From assembly GCA_019914995.1 (NCBI GenBank), contig CM034137.1, positions 3,782,001-3,846,000 on the forward strand: DNA of 64,000 bases, in the 5' to 3' direction. The translations under genes and the position numbers were made by a program. Positions 48,070-60,126 of the stretch are shown here, piece by piece (position 1 is the first letter of the stretch; each line of letters starts with the position of its first letter). This DNA is from Acanthochlamys bracteata. Lineage: Eukaryota; Streptophyta; Magnoliopsida; Pandanales; Velloziaceae. The notes under the pieces were generated by a model. The model did not search any database and was not told the DNA's origin. It saw only the letters and a program-made list of their open reading frames with translations.

Positions 48070-48495
48070 CACAGCATCAATTTTGGAAACTGAGTTTAAA
48101 ATTTTAAATTAAAAATTAAAAATTAAAAATACTAATAAAAATAATTTTTAATATTAATTTTGTATTAATAGTAAGTTTTAAAATTAAATTTAAAAAACAT
48201 TATGATAGAAAAAATTTAATTTAAATTTTTATTTATTTTATATTTAAATAAATTTAAATTTTTAAAATTTGTGGTATAAAATAATACGCCCAAAGTGGTA
48301 TTAGAATTTTGTTTAGAATATTTTAATTTTTAAATGTCTATTTCATTAGAGATCATTTTTAAAAAAAGTACATTTGGAATAAAGTAGTAGCTACTTTAAA
48401 TTACTTAGGAGAGTCAGTGGGTGAGTTAAAAGATTAATAATAGTTGTAAATTTTATTTATTTTTAATGTTTTAGTTAATTAATGTATAATTATAA
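48070..48495 (+). repeat. 5' LTR of Copia C, left part
   Basis: Matches 53828-54341 of the 3' LTR, including the shared block ACGCCCAAAGTGGTATTAG. It continues after the nested transposon at 51369-51505. The true LTR start may lie left of 48070, because the 3' LTR copy is truncated there. Confidence 0.75.
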
Positions 48496-51368
48496 CGTCA
48501 TGTTTGGCTAAGCTTATCATTTAGAGTTTTTTAACCAAAACTGCTGTTTATATGTTTTTGTTGAAAAAAACTATTTTTGAGCTTTTAATTAAAAAGTTGC
48601 TTCTTTTTAAATTTTGTTTGGCTAAATTTTACTGTTTAAAGTTTTTTCTAAAAGAAAATTAAAAATATGTTTGACTAGTCTTGTATTTATAAATAAATTA
48701 GATATAAATGACTAAATTGTCCTTATATACAATAAGTAATGTATTGTTAAATTTCTGAATCTATTTTAATGTATTATCTAAATTTTTTAACTTTAATTTT
48801 TATAACATATTTTTAAATTATTTTGGTTACTATTTTTTTATATTAATATCTATAAACCTATTAATAAATATATTATTATTATTTATTAATTTGTGATATA
48901 TTTTTAAATTAAAATACATAAATATGACATTATTAAATATAATAATTAATTAATAATTAATTAATTAATTGATAGAAATAAATAAATAAATAAATAATAT
49001 GGTAATATATTAATTATTTTAAGTACAATAAAAGTCTAATATAAAATAAAACTAAATATATGTTTGGAACACGAGTAGAATACAGTCAAAAGTAAGCAAT
49101 ATCAGTGCTACATGGGTGTAAGTATCTCTTATCATGCCACAAGGCTACAAATAGACCCGTAATAATTACACGTTATACTAGTTACATGTATGATGAGTAT
49201 TAAATGCCATATAGAGCTTAAATTACAAAGCAAAGCACTACAACAAAATATTACAATATAACATGCAATTTTTTGCTTAAACATTTAATCGGAAATTGGG
49301 TATGATTTCAGCAAACCAGGAAACAGGTGCATTCAATTATATTTCATTGTTGCAAGTAAAGTCAAGTAAAGCACTTCTAGTGAATCTTACTAGAAGCATA
49401 TTCAATGAAGTTTTGAGACTTTATTTGCAGTATACTTAGAAAAAGATTGTTATATATACATGTAGTAACATGCTGTTAAACCTCAAAAGAAAATGCTGTA
49501 GTAACATGTTGTTTTATTTACATCAAGTTTGAATGCTGTAGTAAATAATTCTGTTATATATACATGCTGTTCATACAGCAAAAGTTTAAATAATTCTGTT
49601 ACAGGCAAAGAAAATGCTTCTGGTTGGCTGTCAAAGGCAGCCAAGCAGAAGCATTCTCATATGATTCAAAACAACATAGAAAAATCATCCTAACAATTTC
49701 TGTTAAATCCTAAAGGAAAGAAAATGCTTCTACTTGGCTGCTTAAGTCTGACATAAGGACTGAGCAAGTGGCCTGAGAATCTGAGACCTCAGCTTCTAGA
49801 GAAGCTACTGAGGACTCTAAAGTTTGTCAAGGGCTATCATTGATGGCAGCTGAAGTCGGGGTGAAACAGATCCGACCAAAGCTACTGCACCTGCTGAGTT
49901 TTTCTGGTGTGGAAACCTTGTCTAAGCCACTACTACCTGCAAGTCCATAGTTCATAAATCAAGCTCAAATCACCAACATGAGAGAGACATTCCCCATAAG
50001 GTAAAGGGCAATGTTATAGAAATTTACAATTGGAACAGTTATAATATGAGCTTTGACATCTTGATGGACAGTTCAATCTCAATGAATCATAATATTGCTG
50101 AAATTTGTGCAGAAAAAACTGAGGTTCTTAATTCTAGCTTTCTATTTTTCATTCACATATTTGTTTATAAGTATTTGCATAATCTTTCCATTACTAACTA
50201 GATAAATTAAATTCAAGAATATGCTAGAAGAAAAAAGAGTTACTGAGTACCTTTCAACTTTCATTCAAATCCATGGTTCTCAATTTCATATCATTTTCAC
50301 TCCAAGTATGACTAAACAAAATGAAGTAAATTCAACTTCAAACAACCATATAAAATTGTTCCAATTGTTGAATACCAGAGCTATTACTATAGCAAACAAA
50401 TATGTATCCTACAAATATAAGCATACATAAATAAAGGATTGCCATGTTTGCAGTACAGAATTTTGTAGTCTTGTGAAGCACACCTGAAGTGATCTTTTTC
50501 ATATCAGATCCACAAAGGGAATCACATCAGAATTCCTGCAAAAATCCAAAAAAAAGAGAAAGAAAAAGATAAAAATGAGATATGCTATTTGAACTCGAAT
50601 CAAGCTAACTGTTTGAGCTCAAACAAACGCTCAATTGAGCTAACTGTTTCAGCTCAAACAGAAGCTCAATCAAGGAAGGATCAAACAGAATTTTGTAGTC
50701 TTGTGAAGCACAACTTTGAATTCATCGAGCATCAAGGAAGGATCCAAATTGGACTTGCGGCAAGAAGCCATATCCCGAACCGTGAAGTGGAAATTTTCAG
50801 ATAATAAGAAAGACTTGAGGCAGAGATTCACCGGATTCAGGGAACGGTGGAAGACAAAAAACGGAGAAAGAGAGCAGAACTATGACGATCGGGTTTCGAC
50901 GATTAGGGTTTTGACGCTCTCGCGAGCTCAATTGACTACAAACTAACAACTGCAGAGATATCGGTGTGGGAAAAGGTGAACAAAGACAGATACTACGACG
51001 ATCGGCATCAGAAACGAAGAGATCGAGAGAAGGAATCGCCGGGGAGTGGGGGGAGGGGCAGCGAGTAGGAGCAGCCGATTCTCGCTCGGGAGAGAGAGCG
51101 AGAAATGAGCGACATGAAAGAGAAAATAAAAGGTACGAGAGTTTATGTGTTGTAATTTTTTAACTTAAAATGGACAAATATGTCTTTGATAATATCAGAA
51201 GAAAATAAGCTCCGTTCTCCTTCTTTTGAGAAGCATCGTTTTGATGCTTTTGATTTTAAAGCAAATAAGTTGCTTATTTTGGAAAAAAAGCATTTTACCA
51301 AACAAGTATTTTACTGTTTTGTGCTTTTTTTCAGCCAAAAGTTGAAAAAAAGATATCCAAACATGCCC
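48496..51368. mobile_element. PIF-Harbinger-type element, 2873 bp, nested in an LTR
   Basis: Ends are CGTCATGTTTGGCTAAGC on the left and, on the opposite strand, GGGCATGTTTGGATATC on the right, sharing CATGTTTGG. The 3-bp TAA flanks both sides (48493-48495 and 51369-51371), and the 3' LTR at about 54342 shows the uninterrupted site TTATAATTCC, proving the insertion and its TAA duplication. Both are hallmarks of PIF-Harbinger. No transposase frame is visible, so it is non-autonomous. It contains an internal duplicated segment (TTTTGTAGTCTTGTGAAGCA at 50460 and 50691) and a GA-rich, more GC-rich block at about 50.95-51.12 kb whose open frames I do not take as genes. Confidence 0.8.
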
Positions 51369-51505
51369 TAATTCCTATATCAAGTACTTGTAGTATATTA
51401 TTTTACATCAAATAAAAAACAAAGTCTTCTAAATAAAAAATTTTCTTAAAAAAAGCTTCCAATTTTTTAGTGTAAAATTCTAAATTCATAAACTTAAAAT
51501 CAGCA
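51369..51505 (+). repeat. 5' LTR of Copia C, right part
   Basis: Matches the end of the 3' LTR (AAGCTTCCAATTTTT and on to the CA end). The primer binding site follows directly. Confidence 0.8.
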
Positions 51506-53827
51506 AGTGGTATTAGAACTAAATCGATCTAAATTTTTTATGCTTTCCATCAATAATCTTGTTAATCTCAAATTCTAAAATTATCGAAAGATAACTATGA
51601 CAATTAATCAATTCAAATGAAAGCTTTATTTAATTTTTAAGATTTGTGGGAGTGATGAGTTTACGTAACTCATATCAGAAGAAGAAACAGCCTACACAAA
51701 TGAAAAAAATTCTTAAGAGCGAAGAAGGAAGGATAATAAGGCTCGTTTTCTACTTTATAAAGGGTTAGATGAGTCCACCTTCGAGAGAGTTGCCGAAGCA
51801 ACAATATGTAAGATAACATGAGAAATTCTTACTACCATCTACAAAGGAGTCGAAAAAGCTGTAGCGAATTCGTCTCTAAATTTTGAGGGGCGAGTTTGAA
51901 GCCGCTCAAATGAAAAGATAAAGAAAAGATTTCGAGATTGTTATTCACGATTAATTTTAATTGTGAATAAAATGAGAAGAAATGGATAGGATATTGAAGA
52001 CATTCAAGTGCCGGAGAAGTTGCTCCGATCACTCACATCAAAGTTCGAACACGTGGTGACGGCAATTGAAGAGTCAAAAAATTTGAAAAAGATTTCAATC
52101 GAGGAGCTCGTAGGATCTCTTCAAGTTCATGAACAACAGATGTTAAAAGAAGACTAGTTTTATATTTGTGGAACAAGTATTGGAGTCGAAATTGACTCTA
52201 AATTATCGAGGCTAAATAATAGAGGCTGTGGTCGTGGTCGAGGTAGTGGATATGGTTCCCAACAACAAACCACTCAATATCAAGTAGAAGTTCCAGACTT
52301 TAGAAGTCACGGACCAAGCAATCGAGGAAGATCCACATCTGGCAGAAGAACAAATAAAAATATCTAATGTTACAACTGTGATAAATTTGGACATTATGTC
52401 GTGGACTGCTGGTACAAAAATGAAAATCTTACTATTCTTGTTGAATCAACAAATGATGCGGGTACTATCTCTACTCTTCATCTTGCTAATGATGATTCAA
52501 TTGTTCACAATGATGCATGGTACTTGGATTGGGGTTTAGTAACCACATGTGTGGAAAAAAAGAACTTTTTATTGTGAACCAGAGTAGAGGGCCCTCGTCC
52601 TACGTTCCGTATCGGTAACTCGGACTGCTCCCCTTAGGTAGGGGAAACCTATCTTGATGCTGGAATTGATCAGTTGTCATAGAAGGTATTCATGGAAGCG
52701 TGAGTTTTGGATATTCTTCAAAAATTCCGATTGAAGACAAAAAGAAGATCAAAATCTACTAAAAAGATAGTAAGTCCGAGTATATTTTTTATGTTTACTA
52801 TATTCCTAATATGAAAAGTAACATTCTTAGTATCTATCAATTACTCGGAAAGGGATACAAAGTTCATATGGAAAACAACCATCTTTGGTTGGAAAATTCA
52901 AATGGAGGCCTTATAGCTTGTGTTAAGATGATAAGAAACTGTATGTTTTCATTGCATCTAAACACAAGAGTTGACAAATGTTTTCAAAAACTCGTGCAGA
53001 ATTAGTCATACATATGGCATCTTCGTTTTGGCCATTTGAACTTTAATGGCATGAAATTATTATCTATGACTGGTATGGTTCGAAGCCTACCAACAATTGA
53101 ATCACAAAATCATATATACAAAGAATGTGTAATTGGCAAGCAACCACGATTTCTTTTTCCTAATGGAAAATCATAGAGAGTAGAGGTACCATTGCAATTT
53201 GTTCATACCGACATCTGTGGGACATTTCACCCTGTCTTTTTGGGAGGTAACAAATATTTTATTACTTTTGTTGATAATTTCAATAAAAAATTATGGGTAT
53301 ATTTTCTTAAAGAGAAGTCTGCTGTCTTTATCACTTTCAAACATTTTAGAGCTCTTATTGAAGCGGAGAATGACCATAAGATAATAATTCTCCGATCTGA
53401 CAGAGTTGGAGAGTACACCTCAAATATATTTTAAGAATATTGCAAGAAATAAGGTATAAAAAAACAGTTGATTACTACCTATACATCACAGCAAAACGAC
53501 ATCGGAGAAACAAAGAATATAATCATTCTCAACATGACAAGAATCATGCTCAAAGGAGAAGGATTGTCGAAGCAATTTTGGGCAGAAGTTGTGACGTGCT
53601 TAGCCTATTTGTTTAACCGATGTCCCACAAAAATAGTGAAGAATAAGACGCATCAAGAGATGTGGAGCGGATACAAGCCAAGTGTCGCACACTTACGAAT
53701 TTTTTGGTGCATTGCATATGCCCAAGTACCTGAAGACAAAAAAAAAAAACACCATAGATTATATCTTACTTTAGGTCAACAATATTTTCATGGACATCAA
53801 ATAATCAAAGTATTGTGGTTTTATCTT

Positions 53828-54483
53828 CATCAATTTTAGAAACTAAGTTTAAAAAATTAAATTAAAAATTAAAATTAATAAAAAATAATTTTTTATATTA
53901 ATTGTATTAATAATAAGTTTTACAACTAAATTTAAAAAAAATTGATAGAAAATTTTATTTGAAATTTTTATTTATTTTATATTAAAAATAAATTTTAAGA
54001 AAATTAAAATTTGTGGTATAAAGTAATACGCCCAAAGTGGTATTAGAATTTTGTTTAGAATATTTTAATTTTAAATGTCTATTTCTTTAGTGATCATTTT
54101 TAAAAAAAGTACATTTGGAATAAAGTAGTAGCTAACTAGTTGTGTATATTGGAATATCAAATCAAAATTTATGAATTTATTTTTTGAGAGTTTCTCAAAG
54201 CATTGAAAAAAAAAAAGTAGGTAAAAAATGTAAGTAATGGGCACATAAGTTCCTTACGAGAGTTAGTGGGTGAGTTAAAATATTAATAATAGTTGTAAGT
54301 TTTATTTATTTTTAATATTTTAGTTAATGTAATATATGGTTATAATTCCTATATAAGGTGCTTGTAGCATATTATTTTGCATCAAGAGAAAAATAAAGTC
54401 TTCTAAAAAAGAATTCTTCTTCAAAGAAAGCTTCCAATTTTTCTAGTGATAAAAATTCTAAATTTGTAAACTTAGAACCAACA
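53828..54483 (+). repeat. 3' LTR of Copia C
   Basis: Copy of the split 5' LTR, ending CTTAGAACCAACA. It carries the empty target site of the Harbinger-type element. Its left edge begins at CATCAATTTT, directly joined to integrase sequence. Confidence 0.8.
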
Positions 54484-54711
54484 GTGTATTTGTGGGAAAA
54501 AAAACACATCTAGCAGAATCAAAGAAAACGTTACGGAGAAAAACAAAGAAGGAAACTAACTAAAACATAAATACAAGATGCTAGAAACTCGAATGAATGT
54601 GAAGGAGTTCTGTAAAACAAATTTCCAAAATGTAAATTGCATATATGAAATCTCGCTAGATAATAGTTATGGCATTGTATCGGAGAGCTTCTTTCAATGA
54701 AATCATATAGA

Positions 54712-54947
54712 GCCCGTTTGGCACAGCTTATGATAAACTGTTTATCAACTTTTTTCTACTTTACATTTTTTAATATATATTTTATAAATATATAAAAAAT
54801 TTATTTGAAAATTTAGAAAGTGTAGAAAAATTCTACAAAGTGAAATTTTTTTATTGCATATTTTTATTATTTTTTTAGAAGTAAAAAAAATAAAACTTAT
54901 TTTTTAAAAAAAATAAAAATACTTTTCATTTCATAAGCACGGCCCGT
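54712..54947. mobile_element. MITE copy 1 (GCTTATGA family)
   Basis: Short AT-rich element with inverted ends containing CCGT and GCTTATGA. Its right half, reverse complemented, closely matches the left half of 61258-61498 (GCTTATGAA, TACTTCTAAAA), so both are copies of one family in opposite orientation. No coding capacity. Confidence 0.65.
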
Positions 54948-55650
54948 AGTAAGAAAAACAAAAAACAAGTTTTGGTAATGTACTTAATTCGGTGATATGC
55001 TTCTTAATTGATTCAAACAGGCCAAATTAACTGCAAGAAGCTATCAACGCGAAGCATGATCGTCTGTTACTTCATCTATCACTCATGCGTACAGTAAACT
55101 AATAATATGGCGTAATGCTGAGTATAGTTATTTTCATTTCTTTCTGGTTCAAATCATCATATTGCGTTGATTTAAAATTAAAAAAATATCATATTCCGTT
55201 ATTGACTTCTCAAATTCTTTTTCGCTTTATTGACTCTTGCAAGAATGGATGAAGGAAACGTTTTAGGCATTAGAATTTTTTTAATAAAAATAAGCTTATT
55301 TTAATGGTTTTTAGAAAATAAAATTAACTTTTTTATCTCAGTAAAATAATAAAATTTGTTATCTGAACATTCTAAATTTTTAAAGTTTTTTTAAACACTG
55401 CAAAAAATTTATTGAGAAAAGAAAAGTTTGAAACGAAAATTTGATAAGCAATCATAAATACTGCCAAACAACACCGTAGACGATCTCATCGAAGCATTAA
55501 GGGATATAGATAATTATATCACACTATGTTAGCTAGACTAGGATGACTGCGATGATAACAAGTTAAAATTCATTTTTTTATTTGCTATTAATTTACGGAT
55601 ACTGTATAATTTTGTAATGTAGTTTGTAGTAAATCACTACATAATTTTCT
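54948..55650. other. Non-coding spacer
   Basis: AT-rich sequence without recognisable gene. Confidence 0.5.
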
Positions 55651-55845
55651 ACCGTAAAGAACTATAGCCATATTCTACCATTCGGTACTTTTAATGATGA
55701 ATATTGTAATACTATTTCGGGGTTTTGCTTACATAATTTTGTACTGTAGTAGTAGTAGATCAATGTGTAAAGAACTATAGTCATATTCTACCATTGGGTA
55801 CTTTTAATGATGAATATTGTAATACCATATTGGGGCTTCGCTAGG
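55651..55845. repeat. Direct repeat, 113-bp spacing, two copies
   Basis: GTAAAGAACTATAG and the following about 75 bp, to AATATTGTAATAC, occur at 55654 and again at 55767 with few differences. This is a local tandem duplication. Confidence 0.8.
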
Positions 55846-56569
55846 TTACAAATTCTCGTCTTATCTTTTTACTTTATTATATTTTATGGTTAAGAGGTTT
55901 TAATTTATATTATGGTAATGGCATATCACAAACAAATAAGAGAGAGATCTAAATTATTTTGTAAGACCAAAAGCTATTTTACCTTTTCAGTCTTGGGAGC
56001 ATGCACTCCTCAGTTACTTAAAAGGTTTCTCCTCATCAAATAATATATATCCTGTTTCGCAATACTTATTTTGAGCTTTATCTCAAATAACTACTGTACA
56101 GTAGGAATAGTATTTTGGATAATATGGCTTAAAGCTGCTTATAGATATTTTGAGCCACCAAAAACAAAATCACTCATTAGGTGGTTTTGGTTATAAACCT
56201 CGCTCGGATTATTTGAGCCGAAATTGTGAAATATCTATTCTGTTTTGAGTAAGTTAGTAAATTTATAATAGTTTATATATTTCCAACAGTTTTTATTTCT
56301 TCTCATTTTTTTCACTCATTTGCTACTTCTTTTTCTCTCGCGATCATCTTGCCAATGCCACTCAATCTCTTCATTCTCAACGCTGATCTTGCAAAAAATT
56401 TTCTTCGGCATTCTTCTTTTACTGTCATAAATTCTACTATCATTAATTTGGTCTATAATCTTCGTCACAAGTGCGTCGAGACGCAAACCTTAAATCTATC
56501 TGCACCCTAATTGCAGGCTTCATTCATTTTATTGTTAGGATTTTGTCAATCATAACTTTATTTTGATGG
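55846..56569. other. Non-coding spacer
   Basis: No gene recognised. A CT-rich patch lies near 56.30-56.42 kb. Confidence 0.5.
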
Positions 56570-57270
56570 TATGAAACATTTCTCGAATGGGCAATTTTGG
56601 TTGTGTACAATTGCAACTATATGCATTTTGTGCTTTTGATCTGATCAATTTTTATCACTTACAATCATATTTATAATTTTCATAACTTGATTGTAGCATT
56701 TGGTCGTTGTGATTTTCTTGTGATTTGATGGGTGAATGTTTGGCTAGGTAGGCTGTTGAATTCAATAATGGCTTTGATTTAATCGATTTTGATCACATGC
56801 GATCCAATTCATGATTTTCATTGTCTTAACTATAACATTTTGTTGCTGCAATTCACTATGTAATCTAAAGTTGCATGGTTGGCTAGTTGGTCGTTGGATG
56901 TAACGAAGGTTTTAATATTGATTAGTTTTGACTACCTGCGATCGAATTTGTGACTTTCATAGTTTGATCATAATATTTGGTTACTATCTTCGCCATTGAT
57001 TTTATGAGATCTGAGAGCTACATATTTGACTGGGTTGGCTGCTTTAAGGATTGGTTTTGATTATGTCGATTTTCTTAAACCTACGATAGAAATCGTGAAA
57101 TTTATTTCTGAATTGTAGCACTTGATTGCTATAATCATTGTACTATTCATGTTATTTGATTGTTGCAAAATTTGTTAGGTCAATTGTTGTAGGTAATGGT
57201 GGATGACCAATAATATTTGGTTGGATTTTGATCACCTACTATTTAGAGTGCATATTCATAGAATAAGTAT
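56570..57270. repeat. Degenerate tandem repeat, about 140-bp unit, about 5 copies
   Basis: A recurring block of the form ATCGATTTTGATCACxTGCGATC, then a TTTTCATA-like stretch and a TTGGCT word, occurs at about 56642, 56781, 56919, 57063 and 57219, spacings 139, 138, 144 and 156. Copies are well diverged. No gene is seen. Confidence 0.7.
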
Positions 57271-58068
57271 CAAATTGTTACTTAGATGTCACATGTACTG
57301 CATAACCAGTTACGTTGAGGGCAGGAGGTTTTGTCGCCTAAATGTTGTCTACATGCTTGACAGTGCTGTTAATTGGACTACATGACCAATAACAGTGCAT
57401 AAATATCTTCTTGCCTTATTAACTTCTGAGGTTAGATGGTCTTGTTACCATGTTACCTACTCGGTTAGATGCATGACGATGTTGTCTAGACTCCAGACTA
57501 CATGATCCGTAAGGGTGCAGACAGGTCCTGTTACCATGGCATCTTTGGAAATTAGATGGCCTTATTTTCTTGTTACCTTGAAAGCTCATTGATGAAAATC
57601 TGAGAGCGTATATACTATGTTGATCATCGTAAATAGGTTTACCGTTTACGATTTTCGAATTAGAGTGAGCATGTGATTGCTCAATGAGCTAAAACTCTAA
57701 ACTCTAACCCTAAACCTCAAGCCTTATACCATAATCTTTTAGAAAGAACTCAAACTTGAAGATTTGGCTACTAAAATTAGATGGAAAGACATTATAGAAT
57801 AAGCTATTTAATGTTGTTTTCTAACTTATGAGACATTCAACTTTTCTTTCCTTGGTTGCTAACTAATTGCTTGATCATTTTTTTTGTTGAAGTGAACTTG
57901 TAATACTTTGATTGGTATAAGAAATGTTTTTTTCCCAATGGTTTCTAAAAAAGTTAATTTGTTATTATCATTACACAATTGATTGATGTTTCATGTAAGC
58001 ACAGAATTAAATTTGTAAGTTAATTAAATATCTCAAAATGTAGCTTGCTCATATACACACACACATAT
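57271..58068. other. Non-coding spacer with a telomere-like motif
   Basis: No gene. CTAAACTCTAACCCTAAACC at about 57693-57713 resembles two to three units of the plant telomere repeat, or a telo-box. A loose repeat with GTTACCATG and TTAGATGG words lies at 57.42-57.58 kb. Confidence 0.5.
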
Positions 58069-58437
58069 ATATTAACACTCCACGGGTCTCTACAGTCATA
58101 TTTGGCCGAAGAGATCTCCAACTTCAATATTCACAATTTGATATATATAGAATTATGAGTTACAAATACACTAACCAAATTTTATTCCAATTAGATCACG
58201 AATTGATCTCCATCAAACCTCTTCATAAAGATGACACAAATAACAAAATTTGACAAAATATATATATCCTTATTTTGTATCATCTTGATCAAGATGTTGG
58301 ATAGAGATCGATTTATAATCCGATGGGAATAAAATTTGGTCAGTATATTTATAATTTATAATTCTACATATTCAATGGTGAAAATTAAAATTTGACATCT
58401 CTCTGGCCATATTAAGAGAACCATGGAGTGTTAATAG
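58069..58437. mobile_element. Foldback MITE with long inverted arms, about 370 bp
   Basis: The left arm begins TTAACACTCCACGGGTCTCT; the reverse complement of the right arm begins TTAACACTCCATGGTTCTCT. They stay similar for about 170 bp, sharing CCAAATTTTATTCC and the GATCTC..ATC stretches. Almost the whole element is one imperfect hairpin. No coding capacity. Confidence 0.8.
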
Positions 58438-58489
58438 CACACGTAGTGCATATATAATATATCATATATGGATAGGATATAGGCACTCC

Positions 58490-58650
58490 ATATGCTATTA
58501 GCACTCCATCGGTTTCTTCAGCTATATTTGGTTGGAGAGACCTATAACTCCGATCTTTACCGTTGGATATGTAGTAATATGAGTTGTAAACATGATGATA
58601 ATATTTTAGTTCAATCAGATCACGAATCGATCTCCATTAATGTACAAATC
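58490..58650. mobile_element. Single-arm relative of the foldback MITE
   Basis: TTAGCACTCCATCGGTTTCT and the next about 140 bp (GATCACGAATCGATCTCCAT) repeat one arm of the neighbouring foldback element. The other arm is missing. Confidence 0.7.
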
Positions 58651-60126
58651 AATTAATGTACACTTTCTATCAATTTGAAATAAAAAATTTGCTCTTTCTT
58701 CTTCTAGTTTTGCATGAACATCTCCACATATAGTTTTAACATTTTTATAATTGTGTTGTCTTTTGAAGTGTAGTATAAAAATAAATATATATCATTGTCC
58801 AACTGTTGTAATCCATATATATTTTCGAAAAAGACAAAATAATATATAATTAGCTATGGGATGATAACTAATGGAATTATTTATGAAAAAGGGTTGAAGT
58901 TTCGTGGAATTACAAAGAGAGAGGGAAAGGTTTTGATTGTTGCAAGCAAAACAAAGAAAATTATAATGACAAAATAATAATAATAATTTAAAAATATTAA
59001 TCATAATTAATTAATAATATAAGAATAATATATTTACTTATGAATCTATAAATATTAATATGAAAATATTATCATATTATTATCTTATAAAAATTTTAAT
59101 TTTTTCAAAATAAATAATATATGAAAATAATTCAAACATTATATAATATATTAATTATCGTATATCTAATAGTATTACAATTATTGTATATTTTATTTAT
59201 TTTATAAGCACAAGTTTCAGCAAGACACATCTTCAATTTAAGCACCAAACAGCTCTATTCAATAAGTCATCCAAACATAATTTAAATTAAAAAAATATTT
59301 GGGGTTACTTAAAATATGGTATTTTAAAAAAAAATTAGTGCGGCTTTCTAGAAAATAAGTTTTTTTAATCTTAATAAAGATAATAATAATTGTATATGTA
59401 AAAATTATGGCGTATATTTAATTTATTTTTTAAATTTATAAAATATTTTTTTAATACTGTAAATGATATTTTGGGAAATAAAAAGTGAAATAGAGATGAA
59501 CGAAGTTGAATTGTTGAGCCGAACGACTCCTAAGCCCATTTTTTAGCTAAAATTCTACAACCGGTTTCAGTCATATAAAGCAGTCTTATGTCAGAAACTT
59601 TAAAAGTTTTAACTTAGGCAAACGGGGCAATAAACATAACCTTCTAAAAACAGAGAGCTTTGTTTCAGCAGCTAGCTAGCACTTAGCAGTGATATCCCGC
59701 GCTCTCTCTCTCTCTCCTTTTAAGTATTGGGGAAAAAATCATTTATAAACACGCGCTCAATTATTCCTTAATTAGCTGCAGTTAACTAACTAAAAAGTTT
59801 CCATTTATATAATGTTATAGAGAGATGCAATGATCACCGACCAAACGGTTTTAGGAATCCGATTTTCCAGCACGATCGACTCCCGCTGCATTACTCTGAA
59901 TCTCCATTATAAATTCAGGGCCTTCAGTTCACAGACGATCATCATCTTCAATGAGTTTCAATAATCTCAAACTCTAGCAGCTAACGATTATTCTTTCACT
60001 CTTGATTCCGTAGTTTCTTCTTTAATCATGACCTTCCGAACTGCAATAGTTGAACGGTGGAAGTCTTGCTTCTTGAAGCTAAGCAAACCAGAATTTGGCG
60101 GTCATCGTTGATCGAGTTGCTGCAAG
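58651..60126. other. Spacer and leader region before the B3 pseudogene
   Basis: Mainly AT-rich, non-coding. From about 59.65 kb composition becomes gene-like, with a CTCTCTCTCTC run at about 59.70 kb. This may be the old promoter and leader of the B3 gene copy, but no element is certain. Confidence 0.45.

Larger units (their letters stand above)
48070..54483 (+). mobile_element. Ty1/Copia element C, internally shortened, with both LTRs
   Basis: Parts in order: 5' LTR (from about 48070 or earlier to 51505, expanded by a nested DNA transposon), primer binding site TGGTATTAGAAC at 51508, gag near 51.65-52.15 kb, a zinc knuckle near 52.37-52.41 kb, protease/pre-integrase near 52.5-53.1 kb, integrase near 53.19-53.84 kb (PLQFVHTDICG, GNKYFITFVDNF), and 3' LTR 53828-54483. 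RT and RNase H are absent. Broken several times. LTRs differ substantially; old. Confidence 0.8.

Noticed and set aside
50589-51163. Charged plus-strand frames in the GA-rich block
   Set aside because: Low-complexity GA-rich part of the Harbinger-type element; the frames are short, overlapping and unlike any protein I know.
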